From positions 1 through 37,264 of the IMG/VR virus record IMGVR_UViG_3300022905_000027: a stretch of 37,264 nucleotides of DNA; one strand, 5' to 3'. The position numbers and the translations under genes were made by a program. Origin of the DNA: a virus. Shown in pieces: positions 13,635 through 22,163 of the stretch (its first letter is position 1; every line of letters begins with the position of its first letter). The notes under the pieces were generated by a model. That model saw nothing but the letters and a program-made list of their open reading frames with translations. It ran no database searches and was not told where the DNA came from.

Positions 13635-14327
13635 TCATTTTCTCAGAGAATTCACAAAGCGCTCGAACAGTTGAGCAGCAGTGCTCTCGTCCACTTTACG
13701 AACGACCCTTCTGACTTCTTTTTCAATCGTTTCCTGAATTTCTTCAATTACTTCTTCAACTGATTCTTGTTGTGGCAGCCAGTGTCCAGCAGCAATATCA
13801 TAATAATATTCAGTATTTTCCATAATCCCATTTACGAAGCAATTAGGACCAGATGGATCAGTCACAATATCTACAGTAGCAAGATGAAAATCATCTTGAA
13901 CCTCCATAATGCCTTGGTTTGTTGGTTTTACAGAACCAAGACCACGAGTAGATACACCGATTTTTACGCCTTCATCCATGAATTCTTTTACAATGTTACC
14001 CATTGGTGTTCCAAGGATTTTAGCTTTACCAGTAAAGTTGGATCCGTCTTGTTTCATCTCTGTAATAAGATGAGATACGCGATCGCCATTAATGCTTGGA
14101 CCTTCTGGATGACCAAGCTCGCCGAGCGCACGTTTCGTGTCGATGAAGTCTTTTTGATAACGCTTCATCTCTTTTTCTAAAACCGCAGAAGGATAGACTC
14201 GCCCATTGCGGTTTTTAAGATCTGCCTGCATGAAGATGCCTTCGATGAAGTAAGACTTTTTACCAGTCTCTTCATTGAGTTCTGTTAGTACTTTTGCTTC
14301 TTCATTTACTTCTGCAATAAGCTTCAT
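13635..14327 (-). CDS. 21: Prohead core protease, gp21-like
   Basis: A 230-residue protein (T4 gp21 is 212) that cleaves the scaffold and head precursors after (L/I)xE. Family landmarks are FIEGIFMQADLKNRNGRVYP (residues ~27-46), ALGELGHPEG with a probable catalytic His73, and GVKIGVSTRGLGSVKP with a candidate nucleophile Ser126. DFHLATVDIVTDPSGPNCFV follows, a hallmark of this protease family. The assignment of catalytic residues is by motif position only. The C-terminal ~50 residues are charged helix, a likely autocleavage or scaffold-binding tail. An exact late promoter lies upstream (14358-14365). Confidence 0.93.
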   Translation of the reverse strand: MKLIAEVNEEAKVLTELNEETGKKSYFIEGIFMQADLKNRNGRVYPSAVLEKEMKRYQKDFIDTKRALGELGHPEGPSINGDRVSHLITEMKQDGSNFTGKAKILGTPMGNIVKEFMDEGVKIGVSTRGLGSVKPTNQGIMEVQDDFHLATVDIVTDPSGPNCFVNGIMENTEYYYDIAAGHWLPQQESVEEVIEEIQETIEKEVRRVVRKVDESTAAQLFERFVNSLRK

Positions 14328-14357
14328 ATTTCTAATCCTTATAATATCTTTTGATTA

Positions 14358-14365
14358 TATTTATA
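14358..14365 (-). promoter_or_regulatory. T4-type late promoter (TATAAATA)
   Basis: An exact minus-strand TATAAATA 31 bases before the gp21 start, in the gap between gp21 and the 74-aa gene. Confidence 0.75.
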
Positions 14366-14371
14366 ATATTA

Positions 14372-14596
14372 TTACACGCGGGCATCATAATAGTTCTTGT
14401 TCAATTCGCCTCTTACAGTAGTTTCACCTACTTTTCGGCATTTGACATATGTTTCTTGTGCGTTTCCACCAGGCGGTGTAAAGGATCTTACCCCACCAGA
14501 TACTGTACCGTTTGCATCTTCGTAGTATTCGCCCGAGGCCGGAGCATTATCATACTCCCATATACTATTAGATCCTGGTACAGCTACCCAAGCCAT
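14372..14596 (-). CDS. Small virion-associated protein in the gp68 position
   Basis: A 74-residue protein beginning MAWVAVPGSNSIWEYDNAPA and ending in TTVRGELNKNYYDARV. It is a small beta-rich polar protein with no membrane segment. Its location between gp20 and gp21 is where T4 has gene 68, but the sequence does not look like a helical core protein and homology is not claimed. Similar short proteins with a W-E-Y-(D/E) motif and a final R-G-E-L-N-K-x-Y are, to my knowledge, common in marine T4-like phages. The start overlaps the stop of the 418-aa gene by one base (TAATG), so the two are translated together. Confidence 0.6.
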   Translation of the reverse strand: MAWVAVPGSNSIWEYDNAPASGEYYEDANGTVSGGVRSFTPPGGNAQETYVKCRKVGETTVRGELNKNYYDARV

Positions 14597-15852
14597 TAAA
14601 GAGCCTCTTTCGCAAATCCACGAATTTCTTCGTAGCCAGCTTTATCCATCATCATTACTTTTTGCATTTGACGTTGGTTATTAGCTGACAAATCTTTAAA
14701 CATTCTGTTTAATAGATCTGCATCCTCTTTTGATACCATAATTTGAGATCCGTCTTTTAAACGCATTGGACCTCTTTTCATTTTCATGGCTTCGTCAATC
14801 ATTTCAACTGATTCAAGTTTATCTTGACCTCTATCATCAGTTCTATCATTTCTTGCTTTTTTCATAACAGTACGTGTTTTACCATCTGGGCCTGTTTGAG
14901 TAACAGGACGCTTTAAGGCAGATGATGTAGTTTCGTCAAGCTCTACTTCTTCATTCTTTTTTTTTCTTAGCATTGCAAGATCGTGTCCATCAATTTTACC
15001 ATTTTTGTTATGGTCAATCTTCTTTTGCTTTGCTGAAAGCTCTTCATCCTTTTTATCCCAAGGAGCTTTTGGAAGTGTTACTTTCTTTTTGTCTTTATCG
15101 TCAGCAGCATCAAAGCGCGCGCGATCGTCTGCAGTAGATTCAGTAGCATTTTGCTTGGCTTTACCAGTAAGTTTAGCTACTGCAAGTTCTGTACCTCTGT
15201 GACGATTTAGAAAGGTTTTAATTCCTTTCTTACGATCTTTTTCGTATCCTTTTCTGACGTCTGCAGATGCTCCTGCTTGATTCGCGCTTGAACGACCAAT
15301 TTTGTCGCCAGCATCAGCAGCGGAAGCTGGAACCTTTTTTAAGTAACGAGATGCTAATGCTTTTGAGATCTCGTCGATTTGCTCTACTTCTTCATTTTTA
15401 CCTTTATAGGCTAAACGCTTAGCAGCCATATCTGTGCCTTTTCCACGCTTGTGGAATGTTTTTCTAGCGTCATCATATGCTTTTTTCTTTTCAGGCTTTC
15501 TCGCTTTTTCAGTATCAATCATTGTGTTCATAGCTTTACGCTGCGCATCGTATGATTTAGTGTAATAACGCTGAGCCAAATCTTTTGAGATCTCGTCAAT
15601 TTGCTCTGCTTCTTCATTTACTGATTCAGCAGCCATCCGTCTTTCAGGATTTTTTACTGCTTTATCATAATTAGCATCGCCTTCTTGATCAGCGATGCGC
15701 TTAGCTTTTGGCTTATCGATATCACCAGTAAACTGAGCATCTGTAGCAACAGGATGCTTAATCACTTCATAAGTGTGCTGATCCTTAAATCTTTTTTCTT
15801 CTTCCGGCTTTGGTTGTGCAACCTCAGTTACGAATTTTTTAAAGGATTTCAT
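14596..15852 (-). CDS. Lys-rich prohead-core candidate with EF-hand-type loop
   Basis: A 418-residue, highly charged and largely helical protein located where T4 has the core gene 67. A segment with EE(A/V)EQIDEISK(D/A)LA occurs twice (residues ~80-93 and ~154-167). Four (I/L)-D-E tripeptides stand at 85-87, 159-161, 305-307 and 352-354, matching the (I/L)xE consensus cut by the gp21 protease. Residues 280-291 (DHNKNGKIDGHD) match a calcium-binding EF-hand/dockerin loop with D, N, N, G, I, D and D at positions 1, 3, 5, 6, 8, 9 and 12. T4 gp67 is much shorter (about 80 aa) and acidic, so this is a functional guess, not clear homology. Other possibilities are an internal or head-packaged DNA-binding protein. 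Confidence 0.65.
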   Translation of the reverse strand: MKSFKKFVTEVAQPKPEEEKRFKDQHTYEVIKHPVATDAQFTGDIDKPKAKRIADQEGDANYDKAVKNPERRMAAESVNEEAEQIDEISKDLAQRYYTKSYDAQRKAMNTMIDTEKARKPEKKKAYDDARKTFHKRGKGTDMAAKRLAYKGKNEEVEQIDEISKALASRYLKKVPASAADAGDKIGRSSANQAGASADVRKGYEKDRKKGIKTFLNRHRGTELAVAKLTGKAKQNATESTADDRARFDAADDKDKKKVTLPKAPWDKKDEELSAKQKKIDHNKNGKIDGHDLAMLRKKKNEEVELDETTSSALKRPVTQTGPDGKTRTVMKKARNDRTDDRGQDKLESVEMIDEAMKMKRGPMRLKDGSQIMVSKEDADLLNRMFKDLSANNQRQMQKVMMMDKAGYEEIRGFAKEAL

Positions 15853-15882
15853 TTTAAGTCTCCTAAGAATTTGTTTTGATTA

Positions 15883-15890
15883 TATTTATC
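15883..15890 (-). promoter_or_regulatory. Possible late promoter variant (GATAAATA)
   Basis: Minus-strand GATAAATA 31 bases before the 418-aa gene; one mismatch to TATAAATA. It overlaps the end of gp20. Confidence 0.4.
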
Positions 15891-17466
15891 CATTTATTTC
15901 TTTTGAATTCGTTGGTGAGCTGTTGCTTTGTGTTTCCATATCATCTGGCGTCTCTTCGTCATCAGGCGCCTCGTTTTCAGCCTCAGCTGCAATTTCTTTG
16001 TCCATCTCTTTAATATCATCTTCAGACATACGAAGAACATTTTTACGTACCCAATCACGAGAGTAGTATGTACCAATATGTTCTTCAACTTCGCGAAGTG
16101 TGGTAAGTCTTTCGCGGTTAATCTCAGCTTCTTTTAATTCATCGAAATAATTGTCAGAAATAAAATCGTATCTAATTAAGTTTTTAACTTCAGCAAATTC
16201 TTCAGGAGTCATAATTCCTTTTAAGATCAATTGCTTTTCTAGAATCTGCGTAAAGATACCTGAAAAACGAGCGCGCTGTCTTTTAATGAATTTACCGAAC
16301 TTCATTTCGTCACGAGTGATTTCTGACACACGACCAAATGAATACATTGTTTCTGGTTCTAAACGTGACAATGGAACTTTCAACGCTTTAAATAATTTAC
16401 GTTGGAAGTATTGTAGATTTTCATCTCCAGACAATCCAGCAGCACTACCACCAGCCATTGTATCAACTTCTGTTGTACGCTCACCACCACGACGTGGGAA
16501 CCAAAAGTCTTCGGTCATTGTCATCATTTTACGAGAATCGCTGATTTCACCAGTAGAAGAGTTGTATTGTAACTTATTCTTATGACGAACCATCATATCT
16601 CTTATGTATTGTTCAGCTTTCGATTTAGGTAAGTTGCCAACGTCAATATAGAAAACTCGTCTTTCAGGAGCTCTCGTAAGAGTATAAATGATTGTAGCAT
16701 CTTCAAGCATCCTTAACTGGTTAAGAGGTTTGATAGCGCCATGCAAATAGCTCAAAACAAGAGCATTATTTTCACTCATTTGTCCTGATGTAATTCTTGC
16801 AATAGAGTCTTTTGAAATCTTAAAGCCTTGTGTTCCAGACATGCTAGATGATTTAGAGTCTGAACCAAAGCCGTTTTCTGAGTACATATAATACTCAGCT
16901 TTTACTTTTTTAATAGGTAAACCAGAGTGTTGGTCTTTACCTTTCTTATCAACTTCTCTAATAAGCTTTAATTTACGAGGATCTACGTAACGAAGCTCTT
17001 TAATACCTTCTTTGATATTATCATTATCAATAATTACGTGATAATTTAAACGACCGTCTACGTAGAATTTACTGTAAATGTCATAGCCCATGTGGCTAAA
17101 ATCAAGCAATTTTAAGATATGTTTAAACTCTTCACTGAGTTTATCTTTTACTTTGTCAGGTAGATCCGTGTCGTCAAGCACTAGCTCGACAACCTCATCA
17201 TTAATATCGATATTAATAGATTCGTTTACGATTTCATCAACAGCCTGAGAAATTTCAGGTTGCATTGCCATTCCACGATATTTTGTTACAAGTTCGGATT
17301 CTGTTTTAGCAGTACCTTCCATATCAAGAATAGTACTATAGAATCCGCCCATCGCGTTACCGACGGTGATTGCGCCATCATCGTTTTGTGGCTCGGCGAA
17401 AGAAACAGGAACATTATCCTCATTTTCTTCCGCCCTTTTTATTTCGAAACCAAATATCTTTGCCAC
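15886..17466 (-). CDS. 20: Portal vertex protein, gp20-like
   Basis: A 526-residue protein (T4 gp20 is 524) that forms the dodecameric portal through which DNA is packaged and to which the neck attaches. Landmarks include ELRYVDPRKLKLIREVDKKG, the LLDFSHMGYDIYSKFYVDGR region, TRAPERRVFYIDVGNLPKSK and LSRLEPETMYSFGRVSEITR, then DEMKFGKFIKRQRARF, all typical of gp20. The frame opens with GTG at 17466 (GTG GCA AAG), preceded by GGAG at fair spacing. Order gp19-gp20-core-gp21 is as in T4. The C-terminal ~30 residues are acidic and low-complexity. Confidence 0.96.
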   Translation of the reverse strand: MAKIFGFEIKRAEENEDNVPVSFAEPQNDDGAITVGNAMGGFYSTILDMEGTAKTESELVTKYRGMAMQPEISQAVDEIVNESINIDINDEVVELVLDDTDLPDKVKDKLSEEFKHILKLLDFSHMGYDIYSKFYVDGRLNYHVIIDNDNIKEGIKELRYVDPRKLKLIREVDKKGKDQHSGLPIKKVKAEYYMYSENGFGSDSKSSSMSGTQGFKISKDSIARITSGQMSENNALVLSYLHGAIKPLNQLRMLEDATIIYTLTRAPERRVFYIDVGNLPKSKAEQYIRDMMVRHKNKLQYNSSTGEISDSRKMMTMTEDFWFPRRGGERTTEVDTMAGGSAAGLSGDENLQYFQRKLFKALKVPLSRLEPETMYSFGRVSEITRDEMKFGKFIKRQRARFSGIFTQILEKQLILKGIMTPEEFAEVKNLIRYDFISDNYFDELKEAEINRERLTTLREVEEHIGTYYSRDWVRKNVLRMSEDDIKEMDKEIAAEAENEAPDDEETPDDMETQSNSSPTNSKEING

Positions 17467-17491
17467 GGATCAATTCTCCATTATATAAAAA

Positions 17492-18025
17492 TTATGTAGT
17501 TGGAATGCCAGTGTTTCCTTCAACTCTCCATAGATCATATTGGAATGTTACACTGAATTCTTCGATTGAATCAGTTTGCGACCAATCCATCTGGATACCT
17601 TCAACCCCTACTGGGAACATACCTTCGAAAACGTATGTACGCAGAGGCGATCCATCTTTGCTGTATTGAGTAATTTGTCCTGTAGACTTGTACTCTTGCG
17701 GTAACCCTCTTGAATTTGAATCATGAGAGTTAATAAAGTTCATCCACTCTTCCATAGCGTTACGGATAGCGAAGTCTTCGTCGTTGATGATTGTGACTGT
17801 CCAGTCTGCAAATGTTCTATCACCAGCATATTTAACCTGACGGCCGAAGTACGGTACAGTGTACTGACCTACAACCGATTCAGGAATCCCACCGGCTCTG
17901 ACCATAAAGGGAACTTTAATATCAGCAGCCGGGTTGATTGGGTTAGTGATTTGACATTGGAAGAGCGTAGGACGTGCACCGCCACCCACGAGTTCTGATT
18001 TGAACTGGTTGATGTTAAATGCCAT
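17492..18025 (-). CDS. 19: Tail tube protein, gp19-like
   Basis: A 177-residue protein (T4 gp19 is 163) that forms the inner tail tube. MAFNINQFKSELVGGGARPT followed by LFQCQITNP is a typical start for the family, and FMVRAGGIPESVVGQYTVPY with FGRQVKYAGDRTFADWTVTI matches the tube beta-barrel core. NDEDFAIRNAMEEWMNFINS and the C-terminal SIEEFSVTFQYDLWRVEGNT complete the fold. It lies between gp18 and gp20 as in T4. A strong GGAG ribosome site and a late-promoter variant are upstream. Confidence 0.95.
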   Translation of the reverse strand: MAFNINQFKSELVGGGARPTLFQCQITNPINPAADIKVPFMVRAGGIPESVVGQYTVPYFGRQVKYAGDRTFADWTVTIINDEDFAIRNAMEEWMNFINSHDSNSRGLPQEYKSTGQITQYSKDGSPLRTYVFEGMFPVGVEGIQMDWSQTDSIEEFSVTFQYDLWRVEGNTGIPTT

Positions 18026-18046
18026 GTGTCTTTCTCCTTTTTAAAC

Positions 18047-18054
18047 TATTTATT
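18047..18054 (-). promoter_or_regulatory. Possible late promoter variant (AATAAATA)
   Basis: Minus-strand AATAAATA 22 bases before the gp19 start, overlapping the gp18 stop; one mismatch to the T4 consensus. Confidence 0.4.
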
Positions 18055-20017
18055 AAGCGAGCTGGCCAACGATTTCGTCAAATTCTACGCCTGTTCTTGT
18101 CGCTACGAATGTAAGTTCGATAACGTTGATAGAACGTGCAGGCTTGATAAAGATGCTTGCGCGGAATTTGTTTTGGTCGATCACTTCTGGAGTATTGACT
18201 GTAGAGTCAGAAACCACTCTGAAATCAATAATACCACGACGCCCTTGGATGTCACGAAGGAATGGATCAACAATGTTTCTAAACTGTGTTTGAGTAAATT
18301 CATCGTTGAATTCGAACAAGAAGCTTTCTGCTGCTGTAGCGATTTGTTTTTCAACTGCGATAAACAATCTGCGTACATTAATACGGTCGAATGCGCTTGC
18401 CGATCCCAGACCTGTCTTATCGCCAAATAGAACAATACCACGGCCTGCCTGTGCCATAACTGGGTTAATGTCTGCTGAATATAGCTGATCTCTTTGAGCT
18501 TTTCCTGGGTTCAATGCAAGCTTAACAACATTTTTAATGATGCCCTTACGGAAGCCAGCTGGAGACTCGAAAGTTTCTACCCTTGCTGCTAGACCTGCCA
18601 TATCACCATTTAATGGTGTATAGCGATATACGTCATTGTACTTGTCATAACGATATTTGTAGCCTGAATCTATAAACGAATAAGATGAATTCTGTACTTT
18701 ATTACGCCATGTAATTGCATTTGTTACTTTAGCTTGTGTTTTAAGCTCATCAACAACTGCTTCTTTAGATGGTGATAGATATGCTACGCAATCTCTACGA
18801 TAATCTGTTATGTTTGAAACAATGTAGTTTGCTCTTTGTGCTGAATCATCTGCTTTACCGCCAAGTACTGCCGAAATATCAAGTTCATTAGCATTTTTAA
18901 GCTCGTCTAAAGCAAATCCTAATGTAGATAATGTTACGGTAGACTCTGTGCTTCCATCAGTACCATCAGCCATTCTTTCATAAACTGCTTTGCTGTCTGT
19001 GGCTGTACCAATTGGTAATGTATTTGCAACCGCCACATATGCTGACATGTTTTCAATTACGTCTTCATAATAGTTTGAGTTACCTTGTGGAAGTGTAGCT
19101 CCATCTGTTGTAGATACGTTTTCAAACTTTTCGAGTACCGCATTTACAGTGCCAGAGATCTCTCCACCTGCATCAATAACTGCAATATGCAAGTGATTTG
19201 CAGCAGGAGCACCAGCAAATATGCTGTTATGCTGCCATTTTTTAGTCATTGAAAGCGCTGAGAGTCTTGTTTCAGCAAGAGTATATCTTTTGTTAAATCC
19301 GATTGAATATTCATAGAATTGAACATAATCGTCGTCTGTCGCTAATGGATCTGTGTTAGCGCCAAGATTTGTGTTTGCAGATTCTGCGAATGAAGTAACT
19401 TCGAGCTCTTGATAACCAACACTATCGTTACCGATTACAAGAATATCGCCTGCAGTTAATGCTCCAAGTTGCCCTGTATTTGCTACTTGGAATGAAACTT
19501 CGTTGCCGTTAAATGCAATTTCTTGAGTAGATGGGTTAGTATTAGCATCTCCATCAACTAATTCCCAAAGACTATCTTGCGGAATATCACCTACGGTTAC
19601 AAAATCATTTGAAAATGAACCAGATGTTACCCATGCAACTTCAAGGGAATTACCTAATGCACCTTTGTACTTAGCTTCGAATGCACCATAAAATGACGCA
19701 GCCATATCGACATTGTTGTTAGCGTCAAGAACAACGTTTGTTGAATCTGCTTTTGTACCTGTATCACCGCGAACAACATATAAAGCATTTGAATAAGCTA
19801 AATAGTCTGCTGCAGTAAAGAATGTTTCGTAGTTGTCATCAGTTGGCTTACCAAAACGATCAACCAACTCGTTTTCTGACGTAATTAGAATAGGTTCATT
19901 TACTGGGCCCCATCTAAATACACCAGCCATAGCCGCGGGCGATGTCGCAACAGCAGGAACCGCCTGCGATGCGTCCACTTCACGAACAATGACGGAAGGA
20001 CTTACGGAAAAAGCCAT
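18053..20017 (-). CDS. 18: Tail sheath protein, gp18-like
   Basis: A 654-residue protein (T4 gp18 is 659) that forms the contractile sheath. It starts MAFSVSPSVIVREVDASQAV with GVFRWGPVNEPILITSENEL, a classic sheath N terminus. The C-terminal conserved domain includes GIVLFGDKTGLGSASAFDRI, NVRRLFIAVEKQIATAAESF and TQTQFRNIVDPFLRDIQGRR, ending in the GVEFDEIVGQLA strand that links neighbouring subunits. The middle section (about residues 100-400) is the variable, outward-facing part. It is preceded by an exact late promoter (20070-20077) and AAGGAG. Confidence 0.96.
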   Translation of the reverse strand: MAFSVSPSVIVREVDASQAVPAVATSPAAMAGVFRWGPVNEPILITSENELVDRFGKPTDDNYETFFTAADYLAYSNALYVVRGDTGTKADSTNVVLDANNNVDMAASFYGAFEAKYKGALGNSLEVAWVTSGSFSNDFVTVGDIPQDSLWELVDGDANTNPSTQEIAFNGNEVSFQVANTGQLGALTAGDILVIGNDSVGYQELEVTSFAESANTNLGANTDPLATDDDYVQFYEYSIGFNKRYTLAETRLSALSMTKKWQHNSIFAGAPAANHLHIAVIDAGGEISGTVNAVLEKFENVSTTDGATLPQGNSNYYEDVIENMSAYVAVANTLPIGTATDSKAVYERMADGTDGSTESTVTLSTLGFALDELKNANELDISAVLGGKADDSAQRANYIVSNITDYRRDCVAYLSPSKEAVVDELKTQAKVTNAITWRNKVQNSSYSFIDSGYKYRYDKYNDVYRYTPLNGDMAGLAARVETFESPAGFRKGIIKNVVKLALNPGKAQRDQLYSADINPVMAQAGRGIVLFGDKTGLGSASAFDRINVRRLFIAVEKQIATAAESFLFEFNDEFTQTQFRNIVDPFLRDIQGRRGIIDFRVVSDSTVNTPEVIDQNKFRASIFIKPARSINVIELTFVATRTGVEFDEIVGQLA

Positions 20018-20069
20018 GTTTTTCTCCTTTTTAAATTAGAAACGCGTTTTTATCATATATTGCTGTTTC

Positions 20070-20077
20070 TATTTATA
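20070..20077 (-). promoter_or_regulatory. T4-type late promoter (TATAAATA)
   Basis: Exact minus-strand TATAAATA 53 bases before the tail sheath gene, in the gap between gp17 and gp18. Confidence 0.75.
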
Positions 20078-20107
20078 AAATTGTTGTTTTGCTTTTTTTG
20101 AGCTTTT

Positions 20108-21694
20108 TCATAGTACAAGACCGTCTTCCTCATAGAATTCACCACCATCATCTATAAATCCAAAAGGTAACATCTCTTCTTCAATTTGCTCGTCTGTTTT
20201 TTCTCTTAACTTAATTAAAGTATTTATGTCAGTCATATCTTTGAAATATGCTTGCTCAGTCATCCATGCAAACAATACAAGATTCATAACTAAATCATCA
20301 TGAAAACCAGGCTCAGCCTCATATGAATTGCCTTTCTTAGAAAATCTGCTTAATTCTTGGATAGTTTCAAAATCTCGTATGAATAATTGAGTTTGTTCCA
20401 CTAACATCTTAAGCATAGAGCAACCAGTTCCTTTTACAGTCTTAGTTGTTCTGATTCCGTTATCTATATTTTTTCCGAATCCACCAGATAGTACTTTACC
20501 AGATCTACCTGAGTTTTGTGTATAAAGCAAGTTTTCGTATCCGTAATCCATCAACAAAACATCGGTAACTTGTCCACCAATATCGTTAATTTCTACGAGT
20601 ATTCCAGCCTTATTATATACTAAACCAATTCGATTCAGAACGGAAGCGAAGTCGATTGGTCCAATAAAGTTGTCTCTAAAAACCGCCACTTGTCTATATG
20701 GCATTTCAGTAATATCAAATACTGTAAATGTAGAATAGTCTAAACCTTTACCTCTTGCGACGTCAGCAGTAATCACATATTGCTTGCCTTGCTCTGGTCT
20801 TTCATATTGAAGAAAACCTTCACCTTGAACTAGAGGATTTTCAGGGTATAAATTTTTAAGGCAAGCACCGCTAATTAAGGTACCAGAGCTTCCCAAAAAT
20901 TGGCATTCGTATTCTTGCGCAAACTTTTCTGTATCATGGTCGAGTGATTCAATTGTTTCTTTCTTCCATTTTTCATCTCGGCCAGGTACATCATACCACA
21001 TTACTTCTATATATTCGTAGCCATTTGTGCCTTCTTTTGCGCCTTTACATGTTTTCCAAAAGTGGTTCAGACCATTGGGTGTAGAGGTCATTAGAAGCTT
21101 CGTGGTGTCACCGGATGAAATAGTTGGGTATACTGAAGCAAAAAACTCATCGTATCCCTCGATGAAGGCTACCTCATCTAGATATAGGAAGTTAACAGAT
21201 TTACCACGAATTGCGCTAGAAGATGTTGTACCAGCTAATACTTGGCACCCATTTTCTAATGCAATATTACCTTTATTCCATTCTTCAACACCTTGCTGTA
21301 ACCATTTAGGCAATGCTTCAAATGCTAACTTAATACGAGCCATCACTTCGCGAGATGCATCACCTTTGTTTGCAAGGATAGCCACGGTTTTAAATTCATT
21401 GAATAGAATATAATGTAATATTACAGCAACCGCTGTTGTGGTCTTACCAGACTGACGCGCAGTTAAAACAGAAACTCTGCGATTGTTAAAGATCTTTTCG
21501 CAAATTTCTTTTTGGTAATCATACATTTCAAAAGGAACTAATCCTCTATCTACATGCACAATCTTAATATATTTTGATGCAAAGTAAATTGGATCTTGAG
21601 CACACTTCATGTATTCCTGCAATAACTCAGGAGTCCATTCGATTTGTTCTGCAATTTTTTTAAGATTAGGATTACCTAAGTAGCCGTCACCCAT
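20108..21694 (-). CDS. 17: Terminase large subunit, gp17-like
   Basis: A 528-residue packaging motor ATPase and headful nuclease (T4 gp17 is 610). Walker A is at residues ~78-86 (TARQSGKTT), Walker B at ~167-174 (VNFLYLDE, Asp173 and catalytic Glu174), and the coupling motif TSTPNG at ~203-208. The RNase H-like nuclease domain has Asp311 in YVITADVARGKG, a second acidic position near Glu369 (ILVEINDIGG) and Asp466/Asp467 in EPGFHDDLVM. All key residues are present. Its start overlaps the small subunit gene by 8 bases. It ends just before a late promoter for gp18. Confidence 0.97.
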   Translation of the reverse strand: MGDGYLGNPNLKKIAEQIEWTPELLQEYMKCAQDPIYFASKYIKIVHVDRGLVPFEMYDYQKEICEKIFNNRRVSVLTARQSGKTTTAVAVILHYILFNEFKTVAILANKGDASREVMARIKLAFEALPKWLQQGVEEWNKGNIALENGCQVLAGTTSSSAIRGKSVNFLYLDEVAFIEGYDEFFASVYPTISSGDTTKLLMTSTPNGLNHFWKTCKGAKEGTNGYEYIEVMWYDVPGRDEKWKKETIESLDHDTEKFAQEYECQFLGSSGTLISGACLKNLYPENPLVQGEGFLQYERPEQGKQYVITADVARGKGLDYSTFTVFDITEMPYRQVAVFRDNFIGPIDFASVLNRIGLVYNKAGILVEINDIGGQVTDVLLMDYGYENLLYTQNSGRSGKVLSGGFGKNIDNGIRTTKTVKGTGCSMLKMLVEQTQLFIRDFETIQELSRFSKKGNSYEAEPGFHDDLVMNLVLFAWMTEQAYFKDMTDINTLIKLREKTDEQIEEEMLPFGFIDDGGEFYEEDGLVL

Positions 21695-22163
21695 CTTCGT
21701 TTTCGCCTTTGATCATTTTCAACAAGTCTGCAGTTGAAACAATTAAGTTGTTATTTGTAACATTAGTTTGAGCTGCTTCTTTAGGCCCATTGATTTCTTC
21801 TTTTACAAATCTCTTTTTTGAAGACATATCAGCAAAATCTTTATTTGCATCAAGCACTGTTTTCATTAAAGTAGAAACAACTTCGAATGCTCTTGGGTGC
21901 TCAGATTGCTTTGCAATTTCAAGCATTTCGCGCATAGCTTCTTCGCCAGTTTCCATAACACCTTGAATATTTTGGCGAGCAGTTTCTAAGTCTTTGAGAT
22001 TCTCTTCTTGAGTTTCAAAGTTATCAATTAATGCCGGCGGACTTGATTCTTCTATTTCAGCAGGAGGATTATCAAGCTTATCATTTTCTTTTGGTGTATC
22101 TTGCTCAACTTCTGATAAGGGTCTAATACCTAGAGCAGAAGAAATTTTATCATCATTGTTCAT
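21687..22163 (-). CDS. 16: Terminase small subunit, gp16-like
   Basis: A 158-residue protein (T4 gp16 is 164) that regulates packaging by the large terminase. The N terminus is acidic and disordered (PLSEVEQDTPKENDKLDNPP). The central region is helical (NLKDLETARQNIQGVMETGE, then AFEVVSTLMKTVLDANKDFA), as expected of the oligomerising coiled-coil hairpin, and a tail ends in LLKMIKGENEDG. Identity rests on this pattern and on its position next to gp17 and gp15. It overlaps gp17 by 8 bases and gp15 by 1 base. Confidence 0.9.
   Translation of the reverse strand: MNNDDKISSALGIRPLSEVEQDTPKENDKLDNPPAEIEESSPPALIDNFETQEENLKDLETARQNIQGVMETGEEAMREMLEIAKQSEHPRAFEVVSTLMKTVLDANKDFADMSSKKRFVKEEINGPKEAAQTNVTNNNLIVSTADLLKMIKGENEDG

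Noticed and set aside
16151-16585. 144-codon plus-strand frame antisense to the portal gene
   Set aside because: No start signal and no recognisable domain; the portal gene on the other strand is certain.
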